Below, one piece after another: positions 1 to 11,639 of a DNA stretch of 64,000 nucleotides; the first letter of the stretch is position 1; each line of letters begins with the position of its first letter. This DNA is from Hemileia vastatrix (taxonomy: Eukaryota; Basidiomycota; Pucciniomycetes; Pucciniales; Zaghouaniaceae), in contig JASXTE010000013.1 in assembly GCA_030280995.1 (NCBI GenBank), positions 14,349,501 through 14,413,500 of the forward strand, given 5' to 3'. Position numbers and translations under genes: made by a program. The notes under the pieces are model-generated. The model saw only the letters and a list, made by a program, of their open reading frames with translations, did not search any database and was not told the origin of the DNA.

Positions 1-1763
1 TGTGAGCTGGCAATGCTAGCTAAAGTAGAGTGTGGATGGTAAGTTAAAACTCAATGAGAGACGGATGAATAGAAGGATGTGAGAAAATGACAAACTGATT
101 TTAGGAGTTGATACGGATATTTGGGGCTGAGCGTGGTTGAGGATGTGTTTCTGTTTTGGTGGTTTGTAGACACTGTTGAAGGATAAAATGAGGACAGTGG
201 AAAAGATGGTAAAAGAATAGATAAATAAGATGGGGTGGTAATGAGAAGAATAGATATAGAGAAGACTGACGATTTGTGGTATTTCTGCTCTTCAGAGATG
301 CAGCTAGTGTGCGTTTTCCATTGATGTGAGTGGGTAAAAGTCACAGAGCAGTCGAGGCACGTGACACTACTCGAACATTTAGCTGCATGACTATCGAGCT
401 AAAGAACGAAAACAATGAATTGAGGATAATGAAAATGAAGAGGATGAGGATGAGATCATGTTTGAAGGGAAACAAAAGTCTTGTCATCAAAAGACATCAA
501 AGATATGGGTAGTGAAAATGATGATGACTGACCTTGGGTTTCTTAACACTTTAAAGAAGGAAGATTTTCAGATTCAAAATAAATGTAAAACAAAATAAAT
601 GCCCGTATCATTCTCATCAAAATGAAAATAAAATTCGACTCACACATCGTTGCAACTGTCCAATGAAAGGATAAAAACAACGGTCAGAAATCCATCTCAG
701 TTTACTCAGCCAAACAAACTATAACACCCATTCTTAATCCCCCCCCCCTACCTTTTCTTCAGAAAAAAATAAAATAAAAACAGAAAACAGAAAACTTACC
801 GATCGCAGCTAAAACTCGGCATCGCTTTTGCAAGAAAAAATAAAATGAAAAATTCAATGTGACGTTAATATCCAACCCTAACGAAATACATACAGCCCAG
901 CGCTTGAATGCCTGTTGAATTGAATAGTGAAGTCGATAGTATTATTTTGCATCAAAATAATGGCAAAAGTATATAGCCTCTTCATCTGTTTTCTCAATCT
1001 AAAATTATTGAAAAACAACTATCTGCATTGAGATCAGAACTGCACTAGAATTATGAACATAAGCACTTTATTTACTGATGATGACGCTGTAGCCAATACG
1101 TAAAAATAGTGTGTTTGTGTACAAAGTTAAATGGTTACTTTTTTTAGATCTCAGATTGAACTTGGATTGATGATTACTTAAAATGAGCATGAAATCTGTT
1201 TTTATCATAGTTTTATTCTATTCTTGCACTTAAAATCAATGATTGTCAAACAATACGATATAGAGCATTATATATACATCTAGAGTGCTAGTGGTTAAAA
1301 ATCCAAGCTCTCAAGAAATTAAAACATTAAAACATTCTAACAGGTGCAGCAAAAACCCACAAAAAAGCATTGAACCTGTGATAATTAAGGTTCACCTTGA
1401 AAAGGATGGTACTATATTGGAATTGGACCTTATTTCAAAGATTCAATGAAAATACAATTCAAAATTCACAAACATGTGTAACCTTTGTTTCTACTCCTGT
1501 AACTTGTGTGGAGGATATGAGAATATATTTGAATGTAAAAGTCTCTTATAATATAGGTTTTTCCAGAAATTAAATCAAGGTCCAGCTGCCGTTCTCCAAA
1601 AACTAATAATTGTTCATTGAAACAAAAAATGACTTTTTTGATTGTTTCAGAAAAACATTTGTTAGAATTCTCTTTATGCTATATCAAAAGGAGAAAATGG
1701 GTGATTCAAAAATAATCTACTTACAACACTTTAAAACAATACCAAGTTATGAAAGTATTTATT
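1..1763. other. Gene-free stretch downstream of the carboxypeptidase
   Basis: No gene is supported here. Short open frames exist on both strands but none has recognisable motifs, splice partners or coding-like composition over more than about 100 codons. A run encoding an acidic Glu/Asp-rich stretch lies at about 420-530 on the plus strand, but a stop precedes it directly and no splice context confirms it. The first 1.7 kb downstream of the carboxypeptidase stop is AT-rich and should contain that gene's 3' UTR and polyadenylation site, which I could not pin down. Confidence 0.5.
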
Positions 1764-4476
1764 TTATAGTGAAGAAGGTGAAGCCATCTTTCCGACGAGA
1801 TACCTGAACATCTGAAGTGCCGCTCGTGGTTGATACTCTGATTAAAGAGGGAAAAAATAAAAATAAAAATGATTTAAGCTTTTTTCTCCCCATCTCAAGA
1901 ATTTTTGCAATTAAAATCTTACGAGGAACCATATGGCCACACAACTCTAACTCCAAGTATGTTAAATTACGTTCCGTGTGCTGTTTAATTTCAAGACAAA
2001 ATAATCACAATTTGTTACAAGGGTGACACACTTGTTCGAATACATGGAATTTTCAAAAACTTACCCATTGTCCCATAATTCCTTGGACTGGCACATGAAG
2101 TGGCTGAAAGGTTGGGTCTCTAAAGCCTTGAGCTCCACCCCATGTCATGTTTCTACCAGCGCCCCCAAGAAAAAAATGGTTGGATTTATCACATATAACC
2201 TAAAAGTATTTACTCACTGTATCCCAATTCTCGTGCCGCTTGTTATAAGTACCATGTCACCTATTCCGTGAACGATAACCGTTCTTTTACTCTTTTCAAT
2301 CACCCCTGGTAAGACTGTGAGAGAAGGAGGTGAAGAATCGCCGTATGGAAATACCTACAAATGAGAGTTAGCAATCACTGAAGAGTACTACATTCGTTAG
2401 CTATAACTAACGTCTTTATCAGTGCATACGCTCCACTGAATTTTGGGGGGAACATGTAAAATTTTTTTAACATCATTTCTATTGAAATAAACTCCTGAGC
2501 CGAATTCGCCGGGCCAACGCGAAGCAGTCTCGTTCGAAACGTCGATCACATCTGATAATACCTCTGTAGAATATATGTGACTAAGAATCCAATAATGGGG
2601 TCAGTTTTTTAATACATAATGGAATATTCATTGTCCATTCATGAGTTGATAACGTGACTCAACTAAGGGTTGAATCCGTCATTGATTCTGAAGGCTGCCT
2701 CAGCGACCTATGGTGGTAACAAAAATTTGTCAAATGCAATTAAGTCTCATGCCATAAAAAATCCTTACAGGGAAGTATAATTCACACTTTTCACCCTTTT
2801 CTTTACCGGGGACTCTGTTTTTCCAATTTTTTAGAATTATGGTTTTCTTGCCAATCACAAGAATGTAAAACTCTACTTACTGAGAAGGTAGAGGAAATGG
2901 ACCTTTAGGCGGCGGAATCGCGGTATACTAAAAAAGTAAGTTTGAATTCTCAATTAATACAAATTTTTCTTCCTCATGTTTATTTTATTTTCAACTTTCA
3001 CTTACTTTTTTTATGTATTCAGTATATCCACATCTCTTATCCAAATCATCGAGCGCTTTGGTGAATGATGAATTGAAAGGAAACAAATTTCGGTTTTGTC
3101 TAACTAATTCAGGAAGGGGCGCATCTTGTGCAACACTACCCCTTTAATTTTAAATAAATAAAATAAAATTAGAAAGAGAAATTTACAACATCAATGGAGA
3201 AATTTACTCTGTAATGAGAGGGTCTATAAGCATTGTTCCCATCAATTTCAAATTCAATTGAGCTTGATGACTAAAAATGTAATCGGCTATGTAAGGGATG
3301 TACACTCCGGCGTATGACTCTCCGGTTACTGTTATAAATTAAGAAAAAGAATAAGATTGTGCTAGACAAGAAATTTTTGAATTTTAGCACAAGCTCACAA
3401 TAAAAATCGCTGCCAGCAAGTTCAGGAAAAACCTTGATCAAAATAAGGGTAATGTTTAGAGTTACAGTGGGGTTTTTGCCTCAGTTAAATCAAATCGAGA
3501 TATACCTTAAGCCATTGCTGTAAGAACCGAAAAACATCAACTGCAATGTCTCCTTCATTTTTTGCTTTTGGTCTCCCTTGGCCGTATCTGTTTAGTTGTA
3601 AAATGGACGATTACAATCAATTGAATTCAAGCTGGTATTACTATCAAATTTACCCAGTTCCCACAGGCTGTTCAACGTATAACATATGGGACTCGGTGTT
3701 CCACGAACTATAAGGAGAAAATTTCTGCTTTTAAGATATTTTTTCGCCAAAAAGGGTTTTAATAAATGGGCTTACAAAGGGTTCAAATTGGGACTAGCAT
3801 GACCGGGCAACCAGCTAAACTGCAATGTGTAAGTAAATTAATCCACACAGAAATTGAATATTTGAAAATAGTGTGGTATTACTAACTGGTCCATTTTCTT
3901 GAAGGACGCCGACCAGTGAGGAGCATCTAGGGGACATTGATCGAAAATTAGACATTTTTAGAGATTGAATTTTTGTTCCTATACTTTACCCTGGTCCTCC
4001 ATTTGTCTAAATTAAAGAAAGCAGTTAGCTGATCATTTTTTAAATAAATTAAATCTGATTAAGTACCCAAAATGTCACGGGGTTATGCGCCTGGCTATTA
4101 TTTGCTGGAAACAGCCAGAAAAAGAAACTTGCGTCTTCATTCGGATCATTCGAGAGAGGGAGAAGACCTGCATAGCTGTTATATCCTTAATTTATTGCCT
4201 CGTTAAAACAGCGAAAATGGAGTGAATCACATACCTTGGTCCAATATCAAAATTCATATAGGGTAGCTTCGTACCATCGACATAAAAAGCTTTAGCCTTT
4301 GAAAAAGTGGGTTTTGGTGGCGCCTCGCGTAATGATGTTAAATATTTAGAATTTTGTATTCGAGGTGTTTCCTTTCCTACAGATTCTCGAAATTTAAATA
4401 CGTGGTTAGGAGTGACAAAACAATAAATTGCCCTTCCCATAGCCAGCGTTGACATAAGAATATTTATTAATTTCAT
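1764..4476 (-). CDS. S10 family serine carboxypeptidase, 18 exons, intact
   Basis: Predicted secreted or vacuolar serine carboxypeptidase that removes C-terminal residues from peptides. Exons (minus): 4476-4235, 4175-4067, 4006-3990, 3926-3887, 3819-3776, 3707-3654, 3587-3506, 3432-3399, 3328-3208, 3141-3006, 2927-2881, 2814-2769, 2707-2664, 2580-2412, 2354-2218, 2152-2065, 1980-1923, 1837-1764. All 17 introns are GT-AG, 57-85 nt, and the phases join to one 513-residue frame. The N-terminus has a hydrophobic signal-like segment. The oxyanion-hole motif NGGPGCSS is at about 119-126; nucleophile Ser212 is in GESYAG, the likely acidic residue is Asp428 (VHGIGD), and His486 is in CGHMVP. Five N-glycosylation sequons are visible. 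Length fits the family. One exon is only 17 nt, and Thr replaces the usual Leu before NGGPG. No frameshift or stop is present. The exact subfamily (KEX1-, CPY- or CPS1-like) is undecided. Confidence 0.95.
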
Positions 4477-5909
4477 CTTGTAAAACGAGAGAAAGATTAA
4501 AATTTTAGTGAAAGTAAGAAAAGCCCAGCGATTGACAGTTTAAAGAAGGATCTAATAAGCGGATCTGTACAAGCACATATATAAGGGTAAATGATGCTAG
4601 AATTTGTTCAGCCACTGGGAGGAGATAGAGGGTCACCTTTGTGCCAGTAATGTGTAGGGGTATATGTACAATTTGCCAAAGGCTTCTATGGAATTTATCC
4701 GATTTTCAACACCCACCATAATTATTTCTTCTCGTGCATCTCAGATATATTCCGCTTTCATCAATTTTTTGAATTGAGTCAATTTTTTTAAGCCCACTCA
4801 ACTCTTTCACTGAATACGCTCTTCAAAGTCATTATCTTAAGACGTATATTCCACGTGTGTAGTCAACTCGCACGAAAAGAGAAGGGTTCTAAATTAATCG
4901 ACTTATCCGCCAAGATGATCTCGCTGACAACGACTATAGTAATTTTGAGCAAAGTTCTGCTGGTCTCCATAGCAGTTAATCTGTACCAGTTCTTTTACAC
5001 CGACATTTTGGTTGCCTGCCTAAACATTTTTTACACTTTCCCCCCACATGCAATTCACATTCCGAAAAACGCATGCAGCGCTGATACTTTCATTCATGTC
5101 TAAAAAAGATTTAGATTGCAGGATGAAGCAGTTTCATATTCTTTGTGAACAAACTTTTTTTGGCGGTTTTTTAGGTTTTTGCTTCTTACAGTCTCGATCA
5201 CCTGAAGGCTAAACAATTCGCAGGATTACAATGTGATTTTTACAAAAAAAAATTCATTGTCAAGATAAAAACCAGTATGTTGTAGGAGAAATAGAACTGA
5301 GTTAGTGGCTAGAAATGAGAGATGTTGTGAATACCTTTCTAATTTTAGTAAAACAGTTGTTGGTCTGAGTTATGAGTGGGTAAGATTGAAAAGAAAATTA
5401 TGATAGGGTTCAAAATACTGATACTTGACGGAACATTCTAGAAAATGATGGGTAATATGAGGCCAAGAAGGAAACTTTAGGGGGGGAGTTAAGATGAGTT
5501 GGGCCACCAGCTCACATGGCGCACAAATAGCGGAGGGTTTTGGATGACCAGATGATTCGCCTTTCCATGCAACCGACAACTTAATCTGCCATACACGAAT
5601 TGCATAAGCTACCCAACTAAGCGAAGATTCATGTGGTGTTCAAGAGTATTCACATCCGTTTCAATAAATCGGTTCAGCATGCAAATTTTACTAAATTTTG
5701 ATTACGTGGGGAAACTCATACAATGAAATGAAGTACCATAAAAATTCTTAAAATTTTTGCTTTCCCCAGATTTATGGATTTGTTCCCCAATCATATAAAA
5801 AAAAAAAAAAAAGATGCAAAAGGGAGTAAACCGTGAAGGAGAAGGTGAAAGGGTTCACTGCTGGTAGATCACCCACAAAAAAGAGATGATTTACCTCTAA
5901 ATCTCTACA
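4477..5909. other. Intergenic region upstream of the carboxypeptidase
   Basis: The 5' side of the carboxypeptidase gene (its promoter should lie in about 4477-4900) with no element I can name. A plus-strand frame at 4855-5103 (82 codons) contains a hydrophobic run but has no homology I recognise and no splice partner. A poly-A run is at about 5803-5815. Nothing else is supported. Confidence 0.4.
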
Positions 5910-5911
5910 TA

Positions 5912-6042
5912 CAGCTAATCCTGGAAAGCTTGCGGTTACTTTGCATCCCATCCCTAGCCAAAATCATGAATTTGCGTCAGCTGACCTATGCTTTTGGCGG
6001 AGATGAGAGGCAAGACAACCGCTGGCTTTCCAGGATCAGCTG
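5912..6042. mobile_element. 131-bp MITE, TA target duplication (copy 1)
   Basis: Short element with terminal inverted repeats starting CAGCTAATCCTGGAAAGC on the left and ending GCTTTCCAGGATCAGCTG on the right. It is flanked on both sides by the dinucleotide TA (5910-5911 and 6043-6044), as expected for Tc1/mariner-type insertions. An inner inverted repeat (CCAAAATCATGA against a decayed complement) extends the hairpin. A second copy of the same family sits at 7096-7227. It carries no coding sequence and would depend on a transposase supplied elsewhere. Confidence 0.85.
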
Positions 6043-6604
6043 TAACTTGATTGAACACAGGACCAGAAGGAGCTAGACTTATACAATGAAGATTGAAAAT
6101 GAGATTATGCAGCTTAAGTTTAACTCACGAGGATTGTAAAAATACTGATGAGGATTGCAGATAGGGTAGAACTGTTGAGTATGCCAGTGAAGATTAACTG
6201 TTGATTACAATCCACTTCTAGACTTACTGGCTGGCCCATATTCAAAAGCGTCCCCTATATCCATGTTGCGTCAGCATGAGAATACTGTTAGTTGTTGCCT
6301 TGTGATTTTGCGAAAAACTCTGACGAAACGTTACACAGCAACAGAAAATGGACTTAAGACTTTCCTACAGCTACTTCCAAAAGCATTACGGTTTTCATAC
6401 AATCTCATCCCCCTTCCAAGTGTAATCCAACTTCATGTTTTTGGCGAGTGATGAGTGATGAAAACCCCGCAAGTTTTTTTTCCAAATAGATATATGTATG
6501 TTGATGTCAATTTAATTATTTCTACCCTCTCATTTAAATAAAATACGTACAAGACTATGATGTAATGTCGCTAATGTATGTATATACATTCTTAGAACAT
6601 TTTA
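6043..6604. other. Unassigned spacer between two MITEs
   Basis: No gene is supported. A 62-codon plus-strand open frame at 6263-6451 shows no recognisable motif. The sequence is ordinary AT-rich DNA. Confidence 0.4.
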
Positions 6605-6787
6605 CACTACAGCACATGTTTGTTTCGCCATGAGGCCCAACAATTACGCAACAGTTACGAAACAACAGTTTTTTGCACTTAATACCTGCTTAAGACCCTC
6701 AAGCGCTAAAAATAATTGCTACATAACTGTTGCGTAATCTTTGCGCCATTGTTGCGCCCCAAGACGAAACGAACATTTATGGTAGTG
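6605..6787. mobile_element. 183-bp CACTA-type MITE
   Basis: Inverted termini CACTAC on the left and GTAGTG on the right, with long imperfect inverted repeats inside: TGTTTGTTTCG and CAATTACGCAACAG on the left answer CGAAACGAACA and GTTGCGTAAT on the right. It is flanked by the 3-bp duplication TTA (6602-6604 and 6788-6790), the signature of the CACTA/EnSpm superfamily. It lacks the TGCTAGCA subterminal palindrome seen in the other CACTA-like elements of this window, so it is a separate family. Non-coding. Confidence 0.8.
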
Positions 6788-7095
6788 TTATGGTGCGCGC
6801 AATTCCCAGTCTAGGCTTGGCCACTGCGAAAAAATGACAATCACTAGAACTCATGCGCCGAGTGCTAAACCCATCTAGTATTAAATTTCCCACTCCCAAG
6901 CTACCATCCGTAAAGCCTTATCGCACTTGTCATTTACCCTCCTCCCATTGTCTACTAAACATATAATTAAGCACCCTTCTAAAATATTATCGTTAAAGAA
7001 AAAAATAATGTTGAAATTAAAATCTTGGATATATTCCATTACTAGCTTTTGCATTCCTTTCTTTTCTTACAACCATTATACACTTCAAACTAATA

Positions 7096-7227
7096 CAGCT
7101 AATCCTGGAAAGCTTGTGGTTGTCTTGCATCCCATCCCCCGCCAAAATCATGAGTTAAGGTCAGTTGACCTATGCTTTTGGAAGAAGGTGAGAAGCAAAA
7201 TAATCGTAAGCTTTCCAAGATTAGCTT
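7096..7227. mobile_element. 132-bp MITE, TA target duplication (copy 2)
   Basis: Second copy of the family at 5912-6042, in the same orientation. The left end CAGCTAATCCTGGAAAGC is identical; the right end is slightly decayed (GCTTTCCAAGATTAGCTT). TA flanks are at 7094-7095 and 7228-7229. The interior shares CATCCCATCCC, CCAAAATCATGA and CTATGCTTTTGG with copy 1. Confidence 0.85.
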
Positions 7228-7298
7228 TAATTTGGCTTCACTTTTCTGCACTAAAAATGTACAGCTATTTGGAAAAACCTTGCACTTTTTTTCCCGCT

Positions 7299-7819
7299 TG
7301 ATAAGTTAGATGTTACTCAGTTAGCTTAAATTGAAGGACAAGTGACAGATGGACTAGGGATGATAGGGGGCTTGGGAAGGACAAGTGGACAAACACAATA
7401 AAATAAAGGAAGAGAAATACCTGATAAGTCAGAAGTTACTTAGTTAGTTTAAATTAAAGGACAAGTGACAGATGGACTAGGGACAATAGGCGGCTTAGGA
7501 AGGACAAGTGGACAAGGACAATAAAATAAAGAAAGCTATAATGAAAGTGGTGAGAAAGATGGAACAGCAAGCAAGACACAAATAAGAGAGGAAAAGTGGA
7601 TGCTGAAAAGGGATTAAGCATGGAATCCATATATAGTAGTTAACAGACTGATATGTATTTAGCAAGAAGATAGATGTTGAAAAAGAATGGGTAAAAGTAA
7701 AATGAATAGATATCTTTCTATAGCTGAGCAAGTGCTCCATGTAAGTTATAAATAATAATATAGAATTAACTAATGAATTAGATAACTCATAGTAAGTAAT
7801 AAGCTACTGGAGTTCAACA
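7299..7819 (-). repeat. Probable 3' LTR of a Ty1/Copia remnant, with internal duplication
   Basis: On the minus strand the polypurine tract CACGGGAGGG is followed directly by TGTTGAACTCC at 7819, the expected start of a Copia 3' LTR. The other end is placed at 7299 (minus strand ending CTTATCA) because it gives TG...CA termini; this boundary is inferred. The LTR holds a direct tandem duplication of about 120 bp: 7299-7421 and 7422-7535 share GACAAGTGACAGATGGACTA and GGAAGGACAAGTGGACAA. No matching 5' LTR is seen because the element is truncated upstream. Confidence 0.6.
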
Positions 7820-7879
7820 CCCTCCCGTGCTCAAGGCAGAAATGAAAGAAGATGCAGTTTGTGCATGAAATTTTGGTGT

Positions 7880-8627
7880 TTGATTCAAGTTAGTAATTTA
7901 GTGAGAATGTCAGCAGGCATATCATTTGTTGAAACATATTGAATAGAAATTTCTTTGGTATTGATGAGTTCTTGTAACCAGCAGACTTGGGTACTGATGC
8001 ATCTTGTACAATGTTGATACAGTGGGTTGAGAGCTAAATTGATGGCTCCTTGATTTTCACCATGAAGTATGGTGGCAGTAAGCAGAATGGAGAATTCATT
8101 AAATAGCTTCTTCATCCACAGGAGGTCTTGTGCACACTCAGTCATGGAGTAATATTCTGCTTCAGAGACAGATAAAGCTATGGACTGTTGTTTACTTGAG
8201 CGCCATGAGAGTAAGCCAAGATGAAAAACAAGGGTTCCTGAGGTTGATTTTGAGTCCTCTAACTTTTTATAGTCAGAATCTGCAAAACCAGTGAGTACTC
8301 CAAGCTTAGCATCCTGAACATTTCCCAGTGTCAAGCCAACATCTTTAGATTTCTGTAGGTATCAAAGAATATGAAAGAAGGCTGTGATTTGTTGATCAGT
8401 AGGTTTGTTAAAATATTGAGCTTGGGTGTTGGCTGCATATGCTAGGTCAGAGTGAGTGCATAGGACCAGATAATTGAATAAACCAATTGCTCATCTATAG
8501 TTGAAAAGGTTGGTTAACTTTTTGGTGGAGCATTTGGTGAAATAGGAGTTAGGAACTAGGGGAGTGGTGATGGTCTAAAAGTTTTCATGATTAATTTCTT
8601 TTAGTATGTTATCAACATATTGTCACC
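7880..8627 (-). pseudogene. Ty1/Copia reverse transcriptase end and RNase H remnant
   Basis: The longest open part (8334-7885) encodes a Copia RNase H domain: the early FADSDYKKLEDSKSTSG motif, then LLSWRSSKQQ, ALSVSEAEYYSM and WMKKLF in family order, ending with the usual ADILTKLL-like C-terminus. Upstream (8627-8335) the translation recalls the end of the Copia RT (AIGLFNYLVLCTHSDLAYA, then PTDQQITAFFH) but has in-frame stops. Upstream of about 8627 similarity ceases, so gag, protease, integrase and most of RT are missing. The RNase H frame itself is uninterrupted. The order RT, RNase H, polypurine tract, LTR is canonical. A dead fragment. Confidence 0.9.
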
Positions 8628-9551
8628 AGACAACCTATGCACAAGGTCAAGGATGATCCCAAAGTAAGTGAGATAAAAGGATGAGGGAAATTACAGCTTC
8701 AAAGCACAGAGGATTAATTCAAGGAAATGATTCAAAGATAGAACTGAGTAACTAAGAATGGTTCCTAATATTCTTCAAGGAATAATTATTGTATAATGTA
8801 GGGACACTAACTTTTATGGTGAATCTCACAAAGGGTTGCACCTTAATAATCAAAGAGAAGATTTAAGTATTTAGGATTTTAATAAAATTGATTATTAAGA
8901 GAGAGAAGGACAAATATAAAAATAGCCTAATAAGAATTTAACTACTATCACAAATATATTTTATAATTTAATTCTAGGGAAAGTTGAACCAAAGTAACCC
9001 CCTTTAAATATCCTATTCCCCCTCGCACTGACCCATTAATTACCCAGCTACCATATACCCACTGACCCATTTAATCCACTGGAATTCCCATCAATCATCT
9101 AACTTTATATATATCCCTTCTATCCTGTTCCTTCTATCACAGACCTCCTAATTTACCCTCAGACCCACAATTACCCCTTTTGAATATTGCCTCAACCTTA
9201 ACGCTAGAGTGAGCATAGATTGCTTATGTTTGAAAAGTATAAGCATATTTAAACTTAGGATACTTTACAGTTTGAATAGCGCAGCTGATTTGAGAACACA
9301 ATAGAATGTAATTGTTCCAAGATTGCTTTTTGCGTATTGCTAGGAGTTAGGCTTGAATAGTGGTGTAATTGAGGTACTTTTGCTTTGAGTGTAACGTGGC
9401 ACGTGAAAGATACCTGGGTATTAAACGCAAACTCTGTTGAGTGTGGGAACACTTCCTTACATAAACCTTTACTATCACCTCCTTCCATTTTTCTATTTTT
9501 CCAACTTCATTTATTTAAATTTCAATACCTGTACATACCAACCCAACCCCT
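8628..9551. other. Unassigned stretch before Z3
   Basis: No gene is supported. 8990-9190 is a C-rich, G-poor strand with repeated ACCCATTA/CTGACCCA-like words and a TATATATA run near 9107, about 440 bp upstream of the Z3 start. It could be the Z3 promoter region, but no initiator is identifiable. Open frames at 9255-9488 and 9385-9630 overlap on opposite strands and show no motif. Confidence 0.35.
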
Positions 9552-10529
9552 ATGCCTCCTCACCCTCAAGCTGATGGGGGGCTCCCCACTCAGCAATTCA
9601 AGACTTCCTGTACAGCCTGTGTGGCCATAGACTTATATTGTGTCAAGAGTATGGCATCTTGAGGTCCTCGCAAGAAGTGCAAGTTTTGTTAATGGTGTTG
9701 AATGACATGTAATGCCTTGACTCTCAACAATAATACCAAGCCCTTTACCAATACAAAGTTTTGGTTGATTGCCAACTTGAAGGCTTTTTTTGAAGACATA
9801 TGGGATGTGCCTACTACTAGAAATTTGGCGGTGGATAAATTGGAGGGCTTTAGTCAGGAGGAGAGGTTGGAGATAGCTGATTGGGCTACAGATGAAGCCT
9901 TGGGGAAGTAAAGGATGATAGAGGACGACATGGACAAGGGTGTTGCAGGTGCTACAGAGAAAGTAAGGGAGGAAGCTTCCATGTCATAGAGATGGCAATT
10001 AATCATCAAGGACAATGATGAAGAGGAAGTAGAAGTGGTGGAGAGAAAACCATTGTTCCTCAAGGTTGACCCTGAATTTGGGGTAAGTGTTTTTTTCATT
10101 TAATTTTTTTATTACTTCAATGGTAACTGATCGTTTCCTTTTTCTTTTTATTATTATTATTATTAGGGGTTGGAAACTGCAGAGGAGATTCCAATAGCAT
10201 TGACCAGTGGGCCAGTCCCTGAGATTCCAACTGAGATCAAACAGCCAATTGAAAATTATTTGCCAAACACCAAAGACGCCGACTTAAAGGTAGAAGAAGC
10301 CTTGGATAAATTATGGTCCAAGCAACCATGCCACACTCGTGGAATGTCATTAGTCAAGGGTCTATGCGATGGGGTTGGGAAGATTGTGGATTTGGCATCA
10401 TATGATATAGCTGAAGAATTGTTGGATATCAGGGAGGTGATGAAGTTTTTGAGAGAGTCAAAAGGGAATTTGACAAGTCATGGAGAAGATGAAGGAATCA
10501 ATTCAAAGAGAATTAGAAGAAAAAATTAA
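9552..10529 (+). pseudogene. Z3: two-exon gene with Cys-triad N-terminus, broken by stops
   Basis: A single frame runs from ATG at 9552 to 10082, then GTAAGT...TTAG (10083-10166), then 10167-10529; both splice sites keep the frame, giving 297 codons. The N-terminus has a first CX2CX6C triad (CTACVAIDLYC), then RKK and a second CX2CX6C triad with an extra Cys, the same layout as genes Z1 and Z2 inside element A. The middle contains a well-preserved block near 60-125 (KFWLIANLKAFFEDIW); the C-terminal half is acidic. Five in-frame stops interrupt exon 1 (three in or near the Cys region, then after residue LGK and after ASMS); exon 2 is open. It is therefore a decayed gene, probably from a retroelement or related gene family. 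I do not recognise the product; DNA binding is inferred only from the Cys pattern. Confidence 0.6.
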
Positions 10530-10990
10530 AATAGAAAAAAAATTATTTATTTATTTTTGTACATTGTTTTATTTCATTTTTTATTTATTTTCTTTGGTTT
10601 ATTATGTAAATAGAAGAAAATAAAGAAATTTTTTTTTGTGTTTTAAGAGAGGAAATTTTGAGAGAAGAAAAGAGAAAACAAAAATTTAAAAAAAAATTTA
10701 GAGAAAAGAAAAAAAAGTAAATTTGAAATTTACAAGAGATTTAATTTGAAATTGATCATTGAAGAAAATTGTGTTGATTGTTTGAGTGTTTTTGATGGTT
10801 TGATTTTTGAGGAAAACAGAAAAGAAAAGAAAAGAAAAAGGTTTGAATGTTTGAAAAGTAAAAGAAAGAAAAGAATTTTGGAAGAGAATATGATATGTAA
10901 TATGCAAATCAGTTTTTTAGAAGAAAGAAAAAAAAGAGAAAATGAATTTATTTTAATATAAGTTTTATTTATTATGAAATTTTATTTAAT
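10530..10990. repeat. Purine-rich low-complexity DNA
   Basis: After the Z3 stop the plus strand is dominated by A and G (GAAAAGAAAAG-like runs at about 10660-10720 and 10810-10940), with short T runs. Open frames on both strands here are compositional artefacts. Nothing functional is seen. Confidence 0.6.
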
Positions 10991-10993
10991 TAT

Positions 10994-11546
10994 TTTTTAT
11001 TTTATTTTATTTTATTTTATTTTATTTATTTTATTTTTATTTTTATTTTTATTTTTATTTTTATTTTTATTTTTATTTTTATTTTTATTTTTATTTTTAT
11101 TTTTATTTTTATTTTTATTTTTATTTTTATTTTTATTTTTATTTTTATTTTTATTTTTATTTTTATTTTTATTTTTATTTTTATTTTTATTTTTATTTTT
11201 ATTTTTATTTTTATTTTTATTTTTATTTTTATTTTTATTTTTATTTTTATTTTTATTTTTATTTTTATTTTTATTTTTATTTTTATTTTTATTTTTATTT
11301 TTATTTTTATTTTTATTTTTATTTTTATTTTTATTTTTATTTTTATTTTTATTTTTATTTTTATTTTTATTTTTATTTTTATTTTTATTTTTATTTTTAT
11401 TTTTATTTTTATTTTTATTTTTATTTTTATTTTTATTTTTATTTTTATTTTTATTTTTATTTTTATTTTTATTTTTATTTTTATTTTAATTTTAATTTTA
11501 ATTTTAATTTTAATTTTAATTTTAATTTTAATTTTAATTTAATTTA
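10994..11546. repeat. Compound microsatellite: TTTTA, then ATTTTT x about 75, then TTTTAA
   Basis: Three simple-repeat phases follow one another: a short TTTTA pentamer run (about 10994-11030), an uninterrupted ATTTTT hexamer run from about 11034 to 11484 (about 75 copies without a visible mismatch), and a TTTTAA hexamer run to about 11546. It produces a long Leu-Phe dipeptide frame that is not a gene. Confidence 0.95.
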
Positions 11547-11639
11547 ATTTAATTTTATTTTATATTATATTATTTTACTTTATTTTATGTATTTTTTTAT
11601 ATTTTAGTTTTCCTATGGCTTTTAAAAAATTAAAAACCA

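Noticed and set aside
4855..5103. 82-codon open frame as a small secreted protein gene
   Set aside because: No convincing signal cleavage, no splice partner and no recognisable family; length is within chance expectation.
10974..11489. 171-codon open frame of alternating Leu and Phe
   Set aside because: It is the direct translation of the ATTTTT microsatellite, with no start context or non-repeat part.
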